Source: a virus
Strand: one strand, 5' to 3'
Virus record (IMG/VR): IMGVR_UViG_3300034352_000089
Span: 1-21,553 of that record
DNA length: 21,553 bases
The notes below the pieces were generated by a model. The model saw only the letters and a program-made list of their open reading frames with translations. It was not told where the DNA came from and ran no database searches. Both the position numbers and the translations under genes were made by a program. Position 1 is the stretch's first letter, and each line of letters begins with the position of its first letter. This document shows positions 1 through 10,100 of this stretch, in pieces.

Positions 1-651
1 ATTACCAAGACCGTTCGCTGTTGATGTAATAATAACTCTAGTAGATTTACCTGATGATATTACTGGATATGTTGAGGTATAGAACTCACCGTCATTTTCT
101 ACAAAAGCAAACTCATCTAGGAAGAGTAATGATATAGACATACCACGAATAGAAGAACCTGATGTAGCAGCTGCAATAATACGTGAATTATTAGAAAACT
201 CTATGGATCCCTTATTAAGTACTTTACAGCCTGCTTGAAGAAAGAAAGGGAGGTTCTCTAGAGCTAATGTTACACGTGCTAACATTTCACGAGCAGTAGC
301 CCCTTTGTTTGCCAGAATAGCAATGGTTTTATCGGGATGGAATAATGCATACCAGAGAAGATATACAACAGATGATATTGATTTACCTGATTGACGACAA
401 GCTAATACTATAGAAAACCTATTATCCTCAAAATGTTGAAACATTTCCTCTTGATAAGGGTAAAGGTCAAAGGGTGTTAAACCTTTGTCAAGATGGACAA
501 TCTTAATGTAATTCCTTGCAAAGTAAGCAGCATCTTCTACACATTTAGAATACTCTTCTACTTCATCAAGTGTCCATTGTTGAGATATACCATCTTTCTT
601 AACATTTGCATTACCAAGATAACCAAATTGTCCGTGTTGTAGTTCCATCAT
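1..651 (-). CDS. 17: Terminase large subunit, gp17-like, N-terminal ATPase part (cut by the window edge)
   Basis: This is the motor ATPase and nuclease that drives DNA into the prohead; only the first 217 residues are inside the window. Reading from 651 leaves an unbroken frame to position 1. Visible motifs are an adenine-binding-type YPYQ (residues 64-67), Walker A ACRQSGKS (84-91), Walker B LLFLDE with D179/E180 (175-180) and a coupling motif TSTANG (209-214), all at spacings typical of T4 gp17. The C-terminal nuclease domain lies off the edge. The start is ATG at 651, overlapping the TGA of the upstream SufE-like gene in ATGA; a second ATG directly follows at 648 and could be used instead. 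I see no strong Shine-Dalgarno, so translational coupling is likely. The family assignment is very secure; completeness cannot be judged. Confidence 0.95.
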   Translation of the reverse strand, partial: MMELQHGQFGYLGNANVKKDGISQQWTLDEVEEYSKCVEDAAYFARNYIKIVHLDKGLTPFDLYPYQEEMFQHFEDNRFSIVLACRQSGKSISSVVYLLWYALFHPDKTIAILANKGATAREMLARVTLALENLPFFLQAGCKVLNKGSIEFSNNSRIIAAATSGSSIRGMSISLLFLDEFAFVENDGEFYTSTYPVISSGKSTRVIITSTANGLGN

Positions 652-1040
652 TTTGGTATTTTAGAGTTCATTATATCAATCATTTGAAAAAACCCTGATG
701 TACGATTCATAGATAATAACTCATCTATGTTAAGTATATCAAATTCTCTAGCATTTATAGTTCTATTTGATGAATTGAATACATCTAATAACATGTAAGC
801 ATATCCTGATGCTATCATTGCATCTGACCATGCTTTAAACTTACCATCCTCAATGTCAACATATAACTGAAATTGACAATATGTTACTTGATTTTTAGAT
901 ACCCTTTTCTCTTCTGATAAAGGATCATTTTGTAGCTTTTTACCTAAAGATATTAAGTGCGTATAGATTATATTAGGTTCCATTTCTTTCATAATTTCTA
1001 GAGCATCAAATGTATCTTTATACTTTTCAATAATATTCAT
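648..1040 (-). CDS. SufE-like sulfur-acceptor protein (Fe-S cluster assembly)
   Basis: SufE takes persulfide sulfur from the cysteine desulfurase SufS and passes it to the SufBCD scaffold. The 130 residues align along the whole SufE fold from memory of the E. coli protein: YTHLISLGKKL (26-36) matches the YIIELGQRL helix, NQVTYCQFQLYV (50-61) matches the catalytic-cysteine strand with C55 at the active position, SDAMIASGYAYMLLDVF (72-88) matches the DSDAAIVKG helix, and LSMNRTSGFFQMI (109-121) matches the LTPSRSQGLEAMI end. The usual GCQS around the cysteine is YCQF here, which is odd. The start overlaps the upstream stop in TAATG and the stop overlaps the gp17 start in ATGA. No SufS, SufB, SufC or SufD is in the window, so it would have to work with host partners. 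That role is inference; the family call is fairly firm. Confidence 0.85.
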   Translation of the reverse strand: MNIIEKYKDTFDALEIMKEMEPNIIYTHLISLGKKLQNDPLSEEKRVSKNQVTYCQFQLYVDIEDGKFKAWSDAMIASGYAYMLLDVFNSSNRTINAREFDILNIDELLSMNRTSGFFQMIDIMNSKIPK

Positions 1041-1318
1041 TATATTTCTTCCATAATACCTTCAACAATCATCTTAATAGCACGTGGATTATCAGATTCA
1101 ATAGTCTCGGATCTACATTGGTACCATCTACGCAATTCCTGTAATATTGTCTTTTCTAGGGTTAGAGTTTCTTTTTTGTTAAGATCAAGTTCATAAGTTT
1201 TATAATACGTTAAGTATGGGTCCGATGTACGGTACGCTTTCATCCTTTGTGTTAGATTCTTTGTAATACCAACTTTAATCAGATTAGACTTAACTTTAAT
1301 AATATAATAATAATACAT
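1040..1318 (-). CDS. Small GIY-YIG superfamily protein of T5orf172/MUG113 type
   Basis: This 92-residue protein has the arrangement of the T5orf172-type branch of GIY-YIG nucleases: YYYII near the start (3-7, the GIY strand), KVGIT (15-19, the YIG strand), an arginine in QRMKAYR (R25), a glutamate in LEKTILQEL (E55) and another in SETIE (E71). These match the expected catalytic arginine and metal-binding glutamate. It is a stand-alone domain with no obvious DNA-binding extension. It lies between the gp16 and gp17 homologues, a place where T4 has no gene, and is followed by the SufE-like gene with a TAATG overlap. Free-standing homing endonucleases often sit beside packaging and replication genes in T4-like phages, so a selfish or gene-conversion role is possible. 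Its activity and target are unknown. Confidence 0.75.
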   Translation of the reverse strand: MYYYYIIKVKSNLIKVGITKNLTQRMKAYRTSDPYLTYYKTYELDLNKKETLTLEKTILQELRRWYQCRSETIESDNPRAIKMIVEGIMEEI

Positions 1319-1331
1319 AATTTAGGATATA

Positions 1332-1664
1332 CTATTTATGTTCAATAATGTCGTTATTCTTATCAGCTAATAGTTTCTGAAGATCTGTAGCACTCCCAAT
1401 AAATACATTGTTATTAGTAATTTCTGCTTTAGAAGTAGGGGCTTCAGTTAATTCTAATTTGGATTTTTCTTTTTGGAGAGACATTAATGACTCAACAACT
1501 TCTGCGTTGGTTTTAATCATATTAGATAACACTTCAAAGGCTCTAGGATGCTCAGACTCACGTGCTAATTCCATCATGAGTTCTATACCCTCAGTTCCTT
1601 TGTCTGCGAGGTTATATAATGATGATCTAATATACTTATAATCAGAATCAATATCTTTATTCAT
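1332..1664 (-). CDS. 16: Terminase small subunit, gp16-like
   Basis: gp16 recognises phage DNA and regulates the gp17 motor during packaging. The 110-residue protein is shorter than T4 gp16 (164) but keeps its two recognisable blocks: a central helical stretch HPRAFEVLSNMIKTNAEV (39-56) followed by a charged helix through about residue 70, matching the T4 oligomerisation core (SPRHMEVFATLMGQM), and a C-terminal NNNVFIGSATDLQKL (84-98), matching T4 QNATVFMGSPTELMD. The shortening is mainly at the N-terminus, which in T4 carries a DNA-binding region. It starts two bases after the gp15 stop (TAA-AT-ATG). In T4 gene 17 follows directly; here two extra genes intervene. Confidence 0.9.
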   Translation of the reverse strand: MNKDIDSDYKYIRSSLYNLADKGTEGIELMMELARESEHPRAFEVLSNMIKTNAEVVESLMSLQKEKSKLELTEAPTSKAEITNNNVFIGSATDLQKLLADKNNDIIEHK

Positions 1665-1666
1665 AT

Positions 1667-2434
1667 TTAATGTTCTACAAAGTAGTCAATAGTATCTATA
1701 ATTTCGTATTCATCTTCTGGTGAAGCGGTAGCTGGATCAACATCCGATTTAATTTTTTCTAGGAGTATCTGTGGAGTTACAGTAGTATCTGTAATACCTA
1801 TCTCAGTATGTTTAATAATACCTGAGTCTTGTATACCTTGATAAAACCTTAGTTTTGATGTAAAATCTAATGTATATACAATAGTTCTTCTATATAAGAA
1901 ATCACCCTCATACTCTTCTGTTAAGTTTACAGCCTGTAGTGTAAACGGAACATCTGTTTTCCTATTAACATTAGAGTTTTCTATAATAGTTACAGTATAA
2001 TCAGGTTGGAATAATGGTAATATCTGTTCTATTATTTGTAGTCCTTCATCCATATTCTTAGCTAATATAGATAATTGAAACCCTATATTATATGGTGCGA
2101 ATGTTCTAAGAAACCTTTTCTTATAGGAATCAGTAGGGTGTGCATAAGCATCCTTAATATTTTTATTAAGTTTAGCTGTAGCATCATAATCTATAGAAGT
2201 TATCTCAAATGCCATCCTTGGAAGTTTAATAGCAATACCCTCTTCTCGAGGATTCTTTTCTTCTTCAAGTCGAGCAATAAACTTTTGTTTAGGTCCGTAC
2301 GCTAAAGGTACTCTATTAGTTTCGAGTATATTACCGGCAGCATCTCTTTTTTGTATCTGTATATCATTAAATAATGTTCCAAATACAGATACAAGATTTC
2401 TTATATGCTTGTTATAAAAAGGAGTTTCAAACAT
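1667..2434 (-). CDS. 15: Tail sheath stabiliser / tail terminator, gp15-like
   Basis: In T4, gp15 forms a hexameric ring that caps the finished tail tube and sheath and docks to the neck. This 255-residue protein (T4 gp15 has 272) matches along its length: FYNKHIRNLVSVFGTLFNDIQIQKR (6-30) against T4 FYNSSFRRYATLMGDLFSNIQIKR, RVPLAYGPKQKF (41-52), LPRMAFEITSIDYDA (71-85), and the strongly conserved EQILPLFQPDYTVTI (136-150). The C-terminal tail after about residue 200 is divergent and acidic. It sits between gp14 and gp16 exactly as in T4, with only two bases separating it from each neighbour. Confidence 0.93.
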   Translation of the reverse strand: MFETPFYNKHIRNLVSVFGTLFNDIQIQKRDAAGNILETNRVPLAYGPKQKFIARLEEEKNPREEGIAIKLPRMAFEITSIDYDATAKLNKNIKDAYAHPTDSYKKRFLRTFAPYNIGFQLSILAKNMDEGLQIIEQILPLFQPDYTVTIIENSNVNRKTDVPFTLQAVNLTEEYEGDFLYRRTIVYTLDFTSKLRFYQGIQDSGIIKHTEIGITDTTVTPQILLEKIKSDVDPATASPEDEYEIIDTIDYFVEH

Positions 2435-2436
2435 AT

Positions 2437-3333
2437 TTAAGGTTCTCCGAACGGATTAGATTCAGAAAAATCAATTATAGAATCTGCGTTTTTGTCAAAT
2501 GCTATATTAGAATCTACATTAGATTCTTCAGTATTAGGGTTAGATAAAGAAGATGCATCCGAAACAATTAATGCAGACGAACTAGATTTTTCACCTACAA
2601 TAGGATATGTAGAGGATACTTGAAATTCTCTACCTTTTCCGTCTGACCCGTGAGAGTTAGTAATATATATGTTGGATGTGGTATTGGTGAAAAGTACTTC
2701 TTTAGATACTTCCCCTATAACTGTAACATCTACTGTATCTGTAGCTTGTGTTACTATTTCACCTACAGTAAATAGCTGTGAAACTGACTTTTCAATACCG
2801 AATACATCATAATTAGCATGAATAGACTCAAATTGGTCTATAGCTGGAACAGATGTATTAAACTCTTCTGAAGCGTACTCGAAGAGGTTACAATGTAACT
2901 GATATGTAGGTAAATTACCAAGTGCATAAAAAGGAAGTTCATGTTCTACATGAGATATCTCAAACATAGCATTAGATAATGGCATATATATAAGATCACC
3001 CTCAAAAGGACGAATCTGATTCTCTGAAAAAAGTATCTTTTCCCATCTTGATTTAGATACAATAAATGTAGCTTGATCTCTAATCTGAAGTCCGAATTTA
3101 GACATAAGATCGCCTTCACCACCCCATCCTTCAGTATTTTCTATATACATTTCTATAGAATAGGTATTCTCAAACTTAGCATAATCTTCATTTAATATAT
3201 CATCTTTTGTTATAACATGTCTAGGTAGATACATAACATCTTGCCCAAACATCTGGAGAGATTCAATAATAATATCTTCATAGAGATTCTGTTCTGATTT
3301 TACTTTATGGTTAAAGTGTGTATTAGTTGCCAT
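2437..3333 (-). CDS. 14: Neck protein, gp14-like
   Basis: gp14 works with gp13 to close the DNA-filled head and make the attachment site for the tail. The 298-residue protein (T4 gp14 is 256) shows the family blocks IIIESLQMFGQDVMYLPR (21-38, T4 IVAESIQMRGVECYYVPR), FGLQIRDQATFIVS (80-93), FEGDLIYMPLSNAMFEISHVE (110-130, T4 [20 protein letters not shown]) and PFYALGN (134-140). The last 80 or so residues are Ser/Asn/Asp-rich, look disordered, and account for the extra length. It starts six bases after the gp13 stop and ends two bases before gp15, so it is probably co-transcribed with both. Confidence 0.93.
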   Translation of the reverse strand: MATNTHFNHKVKSEQNLYEDIIIESLQMFGQDVMYLPRHVITKDDILNEDYAKFENTYSIEMYIENTEGWGGEGDLMSKFGLQIRDQATFIVSKSRWEKILFSENQIRPFEGDLIYMPLSNAMFEISHVEHELPFYALGNLPTYQLHCNLFEYASEEFNTSVPAIDQFESIHANYDVFGIEKSVSQLFTVGEIVTQATDTVDVTVIGEVSKEVLFTNTTSNIYITNSHGSDGKGREFQVSSTYPIVGEKSSSSALIVSDASSLSNPNTEESNVDSNIAFDKNADSIIDFSESNPFGEP

Positions 3334-3339
3334 AACTTA

Positions 3340-4089
3340 TTAACCTATCATAAAGTCAATAGGGAGCTCGTACGATAACCTAATATCTGCTTCTATCTTT
3401 TCAATCTCCGCAATAGCATCATCATATAGTTGTCTACCATTTAAAGTAATTCCACCGGGTAAAACCATACCATCAAATTTAATTAAATTCTGACCCCATT
3501 GCTTCTTTATAAGCTGTGTAAGATACTTTTTCAACAAACGATCATTATATAAGGATGTGGCAGTTTCTGGGTCTATAGTAGACCATGCAGCTACTAGTAG
3601 ATAACTTCCTACTTCTAACTCATCATCATCTACATCTAAAAATAACTTGTGTTCATGTCTAGAAAATCTAATAGCCTCTGTTGTACCAGATCCTAATTTC
3701 ATATCATAGAGGGCTAATGATGATTGCATCATAGTATATTCTGCAATACCACCCATTGACATAAGTCTGTTCATATCAGCCAATCTCATTTGATACTCAA
3801 TATCAAAGAGGAAATTAGACCCAGAAGCATCTATAGGTAATATCCTATCTACCCATAAAATCTGATTAGATAGATCAAGGTATTTGTTCTCTTTATCCTC
3901 AGCTGTTATTAGATGTTTAAAATATACTTTTTTTGTAGCATCAGAATGGTATTCTTGCCAGAACTCGAAAGCTTCATCTAAACGATCTTCTAATTGATCT
4001 TCATCCACATTTACTTCAAGTACAGGTTCCCCTAATTCTCTTAAACAATAGTTAACTAGGGTCTCTCTTGAATTTGGTTGTAAAGTCAT
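3340..4089 (-). CDS. 13: Neck protein, gp13-like
   Basis: gp13 is the head-completion/neck protein that binds under the portal with gp14. The 249-residue protein is shorter than T4 gp13 (309), mostly for lack of the middle glycine-rich insertion. The N-terminal helix region LVNYCLRELGEPVLEVNVDEDQLEDRLDEAFEFWQEYHSD (11-50) parallels T4 [37 protein letters not shown]. The C-terminus carries the diagnostic block GMVLPGGITLNGRQLYDDA (about 207-225), matching T4 GMMLPGGVTIDGQRLIEEA, and ends DFMIG like T4 FGILVG. A 41-base gap containing a perfect TATAAATA precedes it, so it probably begins a late transcription unit for the neck and packaging genes. Confidence 0.93.
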   Translation of the reverse strand: MTLQPNSRETLVNYCLRELGEPVLEVNVDEDQLEDRLDEAFEFWQEYHSDATKKVYFKHLITAEDKENKYLDLSNQILWVDRILPIDASGSNFLFDIEYQMRLADMNRLMSMGGIAEYTMMQSSLALYDMKLGSGTTEAIRFSRHEHKLFLDVDDDELEVGSYLLVAAWSTIDPETATSLYNDRLLKKYLTQLIKKQWGQNLIKFDGMVLPGGITLNGRQLYDDAIAEIEKIEADIRLSYELPIDFMIG

Positions 4090-4119
4090 AATTGGTCCAT
4101 TACCTTATCTATATAAAGG

Positions 4120-4127
4120 TATTTATA
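4120..4127 (-). promoter_or_regulatory. T4 late-promoter-like octamer TATAAATA before gp13
   Basis: The minus strand reads TATAAATA here, the exact T4 late -10 consensus recognised by the gp55 sigma factor. It lies in the 41-base gap between the giant gene and gp13, and its 3' end is 30 bases before the gp13 ATG, leaving room for a short leader. A second exact copy lies 57 bases upstream. That this phage uses a gp55-type factor is inferred from its T4-like gene set. Confidence 0.7.
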
Positions 4128-4130
4128 CAT

Positions 4131-7100
4131 TTAGTCTTCTTGGTTCTTAAGCTGTGCCATATAAGATTCTATTTTATATTTATATTTAAACGGAAGTCTA
4201 ATATAATTGTTATCATAATAACCAGGACCTGTTACATCAGCAGGTCCTGTAACAAATCTATCAACTACTTTAAGGTCGAAAGCATTATGATGAAGCGATT
4301 GGTATAGATCGATCCAATAAGACGACCAATTATCTGCAGTACCAGTACTATCTCCATGAATTTTTAGTCTAATATACCAATAACCATCTTGACCAATATA
4401 AGCTTCATGCTGTGACGATGTGTGAGGAGCTCCAATATATCTTACAGATCCTATATCCGCAGTAAGATTAGAGCTTCTATTCCGAATAGATATTGTCTGT
4501 TCAGACATTACAAAATCAGTAGAAAGTGTTTTAATTTTTAACATTATTTCATGCTTTTTCTGGTTATACGGTATCTCTATAGAATACTGATTTAAATCTA
4601 ATATGGATTGAGTTGACCCAGTTTCTATTTTACCATCATCTAGAACATAATCTGTAGTAGCGTCTACAGGTGTATGAGCTGTTCTTGTAGTAGGATAACC
4701 CACTCTAGATTGTTCAAGAGAGGACATATCAAGTCGTGTTTTGATTATACCATTTGTTATAATTTCATACTTGTCGTTTGGTGTAGAAGTTTCAGCTGCC
4801 ATATCAATAAACCAATAAGGTTTTAATGGGTCATTGTGTGGTATGCTACGTTTATATATATTTTTAGGAATTATTATGTTTTCCCAAAATGTACCATTCC
4901 ATTTCCAATTATCTAAATGTGTATCATTAATACTCGGGTTTTCAGGAAAAGCCATCCCAGCTGGTAACCCTAATTGCTGTCGCTGTTTCTTTGTTTTAGC
5001 ATCAGCCTTTGGTGCTATATGAATCCAATACCTAGTATCTAATAATTCATGATGACCATTTGATGTCATTTTAGGATCTGCCCATCCTGTAGGTTCCGGT
5101 GAAGGTAATTGATCCATCAATTGTATACATTTATAAAATCCTGAAGACCATGGACCCATACATGAATCATAATCTTCAGTTCCTCTAGTTGTGTTAAAAT
5201 CGTAGGAGTGAGATACATATAATACTGTATCACCTACAGAATAGGGTAAGCCTCTTTGATATAGTGTAGTTTTAGGGTATTCTGATAAATAATACCCTCC
5301 GGAGTTATTTGTATATGTCATATCAAGTTCAGTCCAGTCAGTACCTGGAAGATTAGGCTGAACTTGAGCATTATTACTAACAGATGTATTAACTTCATTC
5401 CGGATCCATAACCCGTCAAAATTAGATAACCCATTACCCGCACATACTACAGACGTCCATAATTTGTCTTTATCCCAAATTACATCACCTTTCTCATATA
5501 CTCTAGCTATATCCCATTGTCTTATATCAGGGTTCATAGCATAGTTACCATTAGTATCAAATAAAATCCTATAAGGATTTATTTTATCCGCAAAGAGAAA
5601 TCCACGAAGAGAAGATGGGTGAGGTTTAAGATCTGTTAGGTCAGTTACCCCATATTGATAGTTCTCTGTATCTTCATAATGGAGAGAAGGTAGCAGTGCA
5701 TCTTGGTAATGAATAGATCTTAAATTAAGTATATCCTTTCTAGAGACAGATTGGTATGGCCATACATTTGCAGGTAGGCCTACAATAAAGGGAAGGTTAT
5801 CTACTCCTGAAAGATTTGGATGAAAAGGCCTTGATAGTGTTGTCTTAGCGGATGATGAATCAAAGAGGTGAGTTGTTCCTTCAAACCAATCAGTCCAATC
5901 TGCTCCATCCTCATTAGGAGAATTGTTTAGTGTTACTGCCGGCCATACTTTTCCGGGTATTTTCCCTGGTATATATGATTCTCTTGTCTGTACTGATGAA
6001 TGTTTAAGAAGTCTTACTTTAGCTCCGGAAGACAGAAAAGGTTCTGATTTATAAACATCTGGGTTAATAGCTGTTATTTTATCACCAAGAGTGAAAAAAT
6101 TTCTCCGCCCATCAGGATGATAATAATTTAGTGACAACATTTCATTATCTATTAAAGGTTCCACTCCAATATCTATTAAATTATAATCGTTTTCTGAAAG
6201 TATTGACGGTATAAGGTATTCTTTGGGTACAGTAGCTTTATTCCCAAAATGACCATAAAATTTAACATAAAATAAGTTCAGAGGACTTTTACCATCCCAA
6301 ACATCCCCGGGATATACACAAGCTATTTTTCTGTCATAATCCTTAGAAGTGTATTTTGTAAACCACTTTAAGTCTCCCATATCGGCAATAGAATATCTAA
6401 GACCTTCTACCATATCTGATATGTCTATTAGGTCATTACCACCGGAGTCCTTCTCAAATACAGGTTTCCAAACAGTAGCACCTGGGATATTAGTTACAGT
6501 AGACCCGTTTGCTCTAGCTACAAATGTTTTACCCACCATTCCAGCTTCAAATTCGTAATATTTAATAAGATTGACTACTACTTTTTCGCCATCTATAAGT
6601 GCCGCACCAAAATCAACTCCATCAGGAGTTGCTGTGTAGTCAACACCCTCTGTCTGAAGAACTTCATTTACATATACCTTTATTACATCACCAGCTGTCG
6701 GATCATAAGCACCAGCTTCTCCAATTCTAGCTCCTTGCCAAGCAGTTAGAGTATTATTAAATGATATAGTTGAACTACCAGAGCTACCATAATCACCTAT
6801 ATCGTATAATTCCGTCCCTCCGGATGGGAACTGATTATTATAAAACTGAATTGGATTGTTTTCAAGGTCAGTAGCAGGAACTGTATATTCTTGGATATAA
6901 GTATTATAGAACGACTGAGCACGATAAAAATTATGTCCTGTATATGTTGGAATAGCAACCGGAGTTAAACTAGTAATATCTGTAGCTCCAGTTGGCCAAT
7001 TACCAGTCGAAAGTTCGTTAGCAACAGCATTGCCTTCATGATCCGAACTCGGCAGGCCTGGGATGGTTCCAGTCATAGCTCCATAATTCCATATATCGAA

Positions 7101-10100
7101 TTGGGTTGGTATTCTTGTGGATCCTGTATATTCTTTCTGAAACCAGTTATTTACACCTGCAAACATTTGTTCTTCAGTTTTTATTTCAAGACTTACCTCA
7201 AGGTATGTTATAGCTTTCATTTGTTCTGGCAATATATAATCACCAGTAATAATCTCATTCCTACCGTCTAGTTGAGCCCACTTATCCATTAAATCTAATA
7301 CATCATTACCATCCCCTATATTTGAAATTACATATTCTTCTCCCTCTATAATATCAGCGAAGGGTATCTCCGTTGGCTCAACCAGATTCTTCATAGATAT
7401 TTCAGATGAGTTATACCCTACAGAGGTTGCGTAAGCTGTACTAGTTGTTGTAGCTGTAGCTAGTGTAGGAGTAACACCTATTTCATATTGTATAAGATCA
7501 TCAGCAAACCCAGTTTTTATAAAATTATTTTGATACTCAACAAATAATTCGTCACATATATTAACATGTGTATTACCTTGTTTATCATAAGTCCAATCGA
7601 TAATATAACGATCTGGTATAGAAGACTGATCTAAATGACTAACATTACTTAAAGCTCCACTTTTCCAAGCGTCAGTTGCTAGTTTTAAATCATCCTTAAC
7701 GTCCCCTATAGTCATATCCTGCCAATGTATAGCGTATGATGGGTTTGTGTTTAATTTTGTAAAAGCTCTTTTAGCTAATTTAGCATATGATACAATAGAT
7801 CCTTCAGAACCCCTAACAATTGGTACAGCCGTACCACCTGCCAGATAATCTGCTGTCTGATTAAACATGCGATATAACCACTGATTATCCGAAACATCGT
7901 ATGTAGATTGTTCTAGAAGGGTTCCGTTTTTATATATCTGTATCTGATCGTCTGGGTTTTCATCTTTAAACATCATATAACGTGCTTTCGGTTGAAGATT
8001 TTTACCATAAGGTACGTCATAATCTTCTATGGAATAGAACTCCATGTAGTCATAATCTTCAATAGATTGTATATTAATGTTAGAGAGGTAGTGATTTATA
8101 GATGTATCTAGGCTACGTTCATCCTCATTTATTATATCATATCTTACCTGAAAAAGATTAATTAGAGAAGCTTTTTCTTCTTCTGAATTAAGAGTCTGGA
8201 GTATATAATCTCTAGAATTTTCATAATTATTGGTAAATAATATGGGTCCATTGGTCCCGGTGTTCTGCTGGGTGTATGTAGTATAAGTCTCCTCGTCAAC
8301 ATTAGGGAGTGTTGGCCAAACATAATTATTAATTGATAATATATTAGTACGCCACGAATCTGTTAAATTCTGCAGTTCAGTATCATCATAGTTGGAGTCT
8401 ATTAATACATCATGATTAAGATAAAAGAATGGATTCTCTACACCTTCTTCAATTGTTTTATTAGTAACAGAATAAGCTGATTTAAATTCTGTTTTAATCA
8501 CATCTTGATTTTCATTTACAACTTTAGCATAATATGTAGGAAGTATGTTATTTAGATACTTGTCTGTAAATTTTACAGACCACGTTTTGTCCTTTTCTGG
8601 GGAAGTATACGTTGGGACTGAGATTGTTGAAAACGAATAAGATGAATCCATTCTATTAATTTCATTGGATTCATAAGTCTCTTTAACTTCATTCCAATCA
8701 GTCTTATAAGAATAGGCCTTTATGTCACTAACATCAGTTATTGTATTATTACTAACAGCTGGATAAACATTAATATTTCCTTGACTTGCGGGCGGACTCA
8801 TTCCGACAATTACAGGAAACAAATCAATAAACGAGGATATTATTGAAGGTCTTAAAGGCTGACCAAAGGCATTACCACTTGGGTCAACTGTAGGATTTAA
8901 ATTGGAAACTGTATAGTCAGTACCCTCCACTAGTAAAACATTTGGTGTCACACTTGTGTTATAGACGTCAAGTGACCAAGATCCTGATACATAAGGTAAA
9001 GCAAATGTATTAGTAGCCAGTTCATTTTGGTTAACACCTGTTCCAATAGTCTCGAAAATGTACTTATAAGCATGTGAACCGTTCTCTTTTACTATAAACA
9101 GTTCTTTAAGTGCTTTAGTATAATCATTAAATGTAGGTATTCTTACAGAAGAATAAATTGGAGGCGAGGGTGATTCCTCTAGAATTACATTGTGTGTATT
9201 GAGGACATGTTTAGTAGAAGGATTTTGACTTATTGCATCTAAAACTGCATATAATCTACCTTCTGCCGTATTAAAACGGGCTGATCTGATTCTAAAATTA
9301 GGATCCGGATGATCTGGGTTTTCGTAAATATATTCTGATGTAGGACCAACCTCAAAATCTGGTTTAACTGTTCCTCCAAGATTATTAGCATTTGCTGTAT
9401 TAATTTCTACAGAATTAAATAAATACCTACCCCATCTAACAGATTTAATAGAACATCTTACAGAAACACCGTTTAAGGAAACCAATAAAACTTCTTCCCA
9501 TGCATCGTCTTTAATTTTGGGCCAGTTATGATTATGAAGTTCACCTTCTTGTCTTTGACGCTGTGATTTGGTTCTATGTTGACTATACCAATCATAAAAG
9601 AACGGGTTTATATCCTTAATGACTCTATGTGTATCAATGCTAATATGTTCTGGCAAAACATTGTGTTCTTCAATATAATCTAATAATTTATTTGCAGGTA
9701 GCTTATTAATTTCAATATAGGCTTGATCCTGATTTTCGTCTAAGAATATTTTTCTAGTTCCGGATTCTAAATTGTTAAGGTAATCTTTAATAAACGATAT
9801 AGAATATGTTATATCCTTTTCTTTTATTACTAAAGGGTCTGTACCTACAAATAAAGGATTATAAGATTCTTCTGCAAATTTTAATGCTTCTATTTCTCCA
9901 GAGTTGGATGCTGGGTAATTATCCCAAAACATAGTTATTCCAGATCCAGGAATACGCTCCTTTGTGCGATTTACTTGAGTTTCACCTACTAATATAGATT
10001 TATTTGGCCAGTTAGTAGCTTCATTTAGAGGATCAAATAAATTTAATGATTCTTCAGTTGAGAGTAGAGTTTCTCCATAGAAATTCCCGTTTCCATTAAA

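Noticed and set aside
1333-1340. CATAAATA as a late promoter for the GIY-YIG gene
   Set aside because: It overlaps the gp16 stop codon and would start transcription only a few bases before the gene. It is counted in the motif survey but not listed as a feature.
4092-4307. 71-codon plus-strand frame before gp13
   Set aside because: It covers the gp13 leader and the 3' end of the giant gene on the other strand. The product is Ile/Phe/Lys-rich, as expected from AT-rich antisense sequence.
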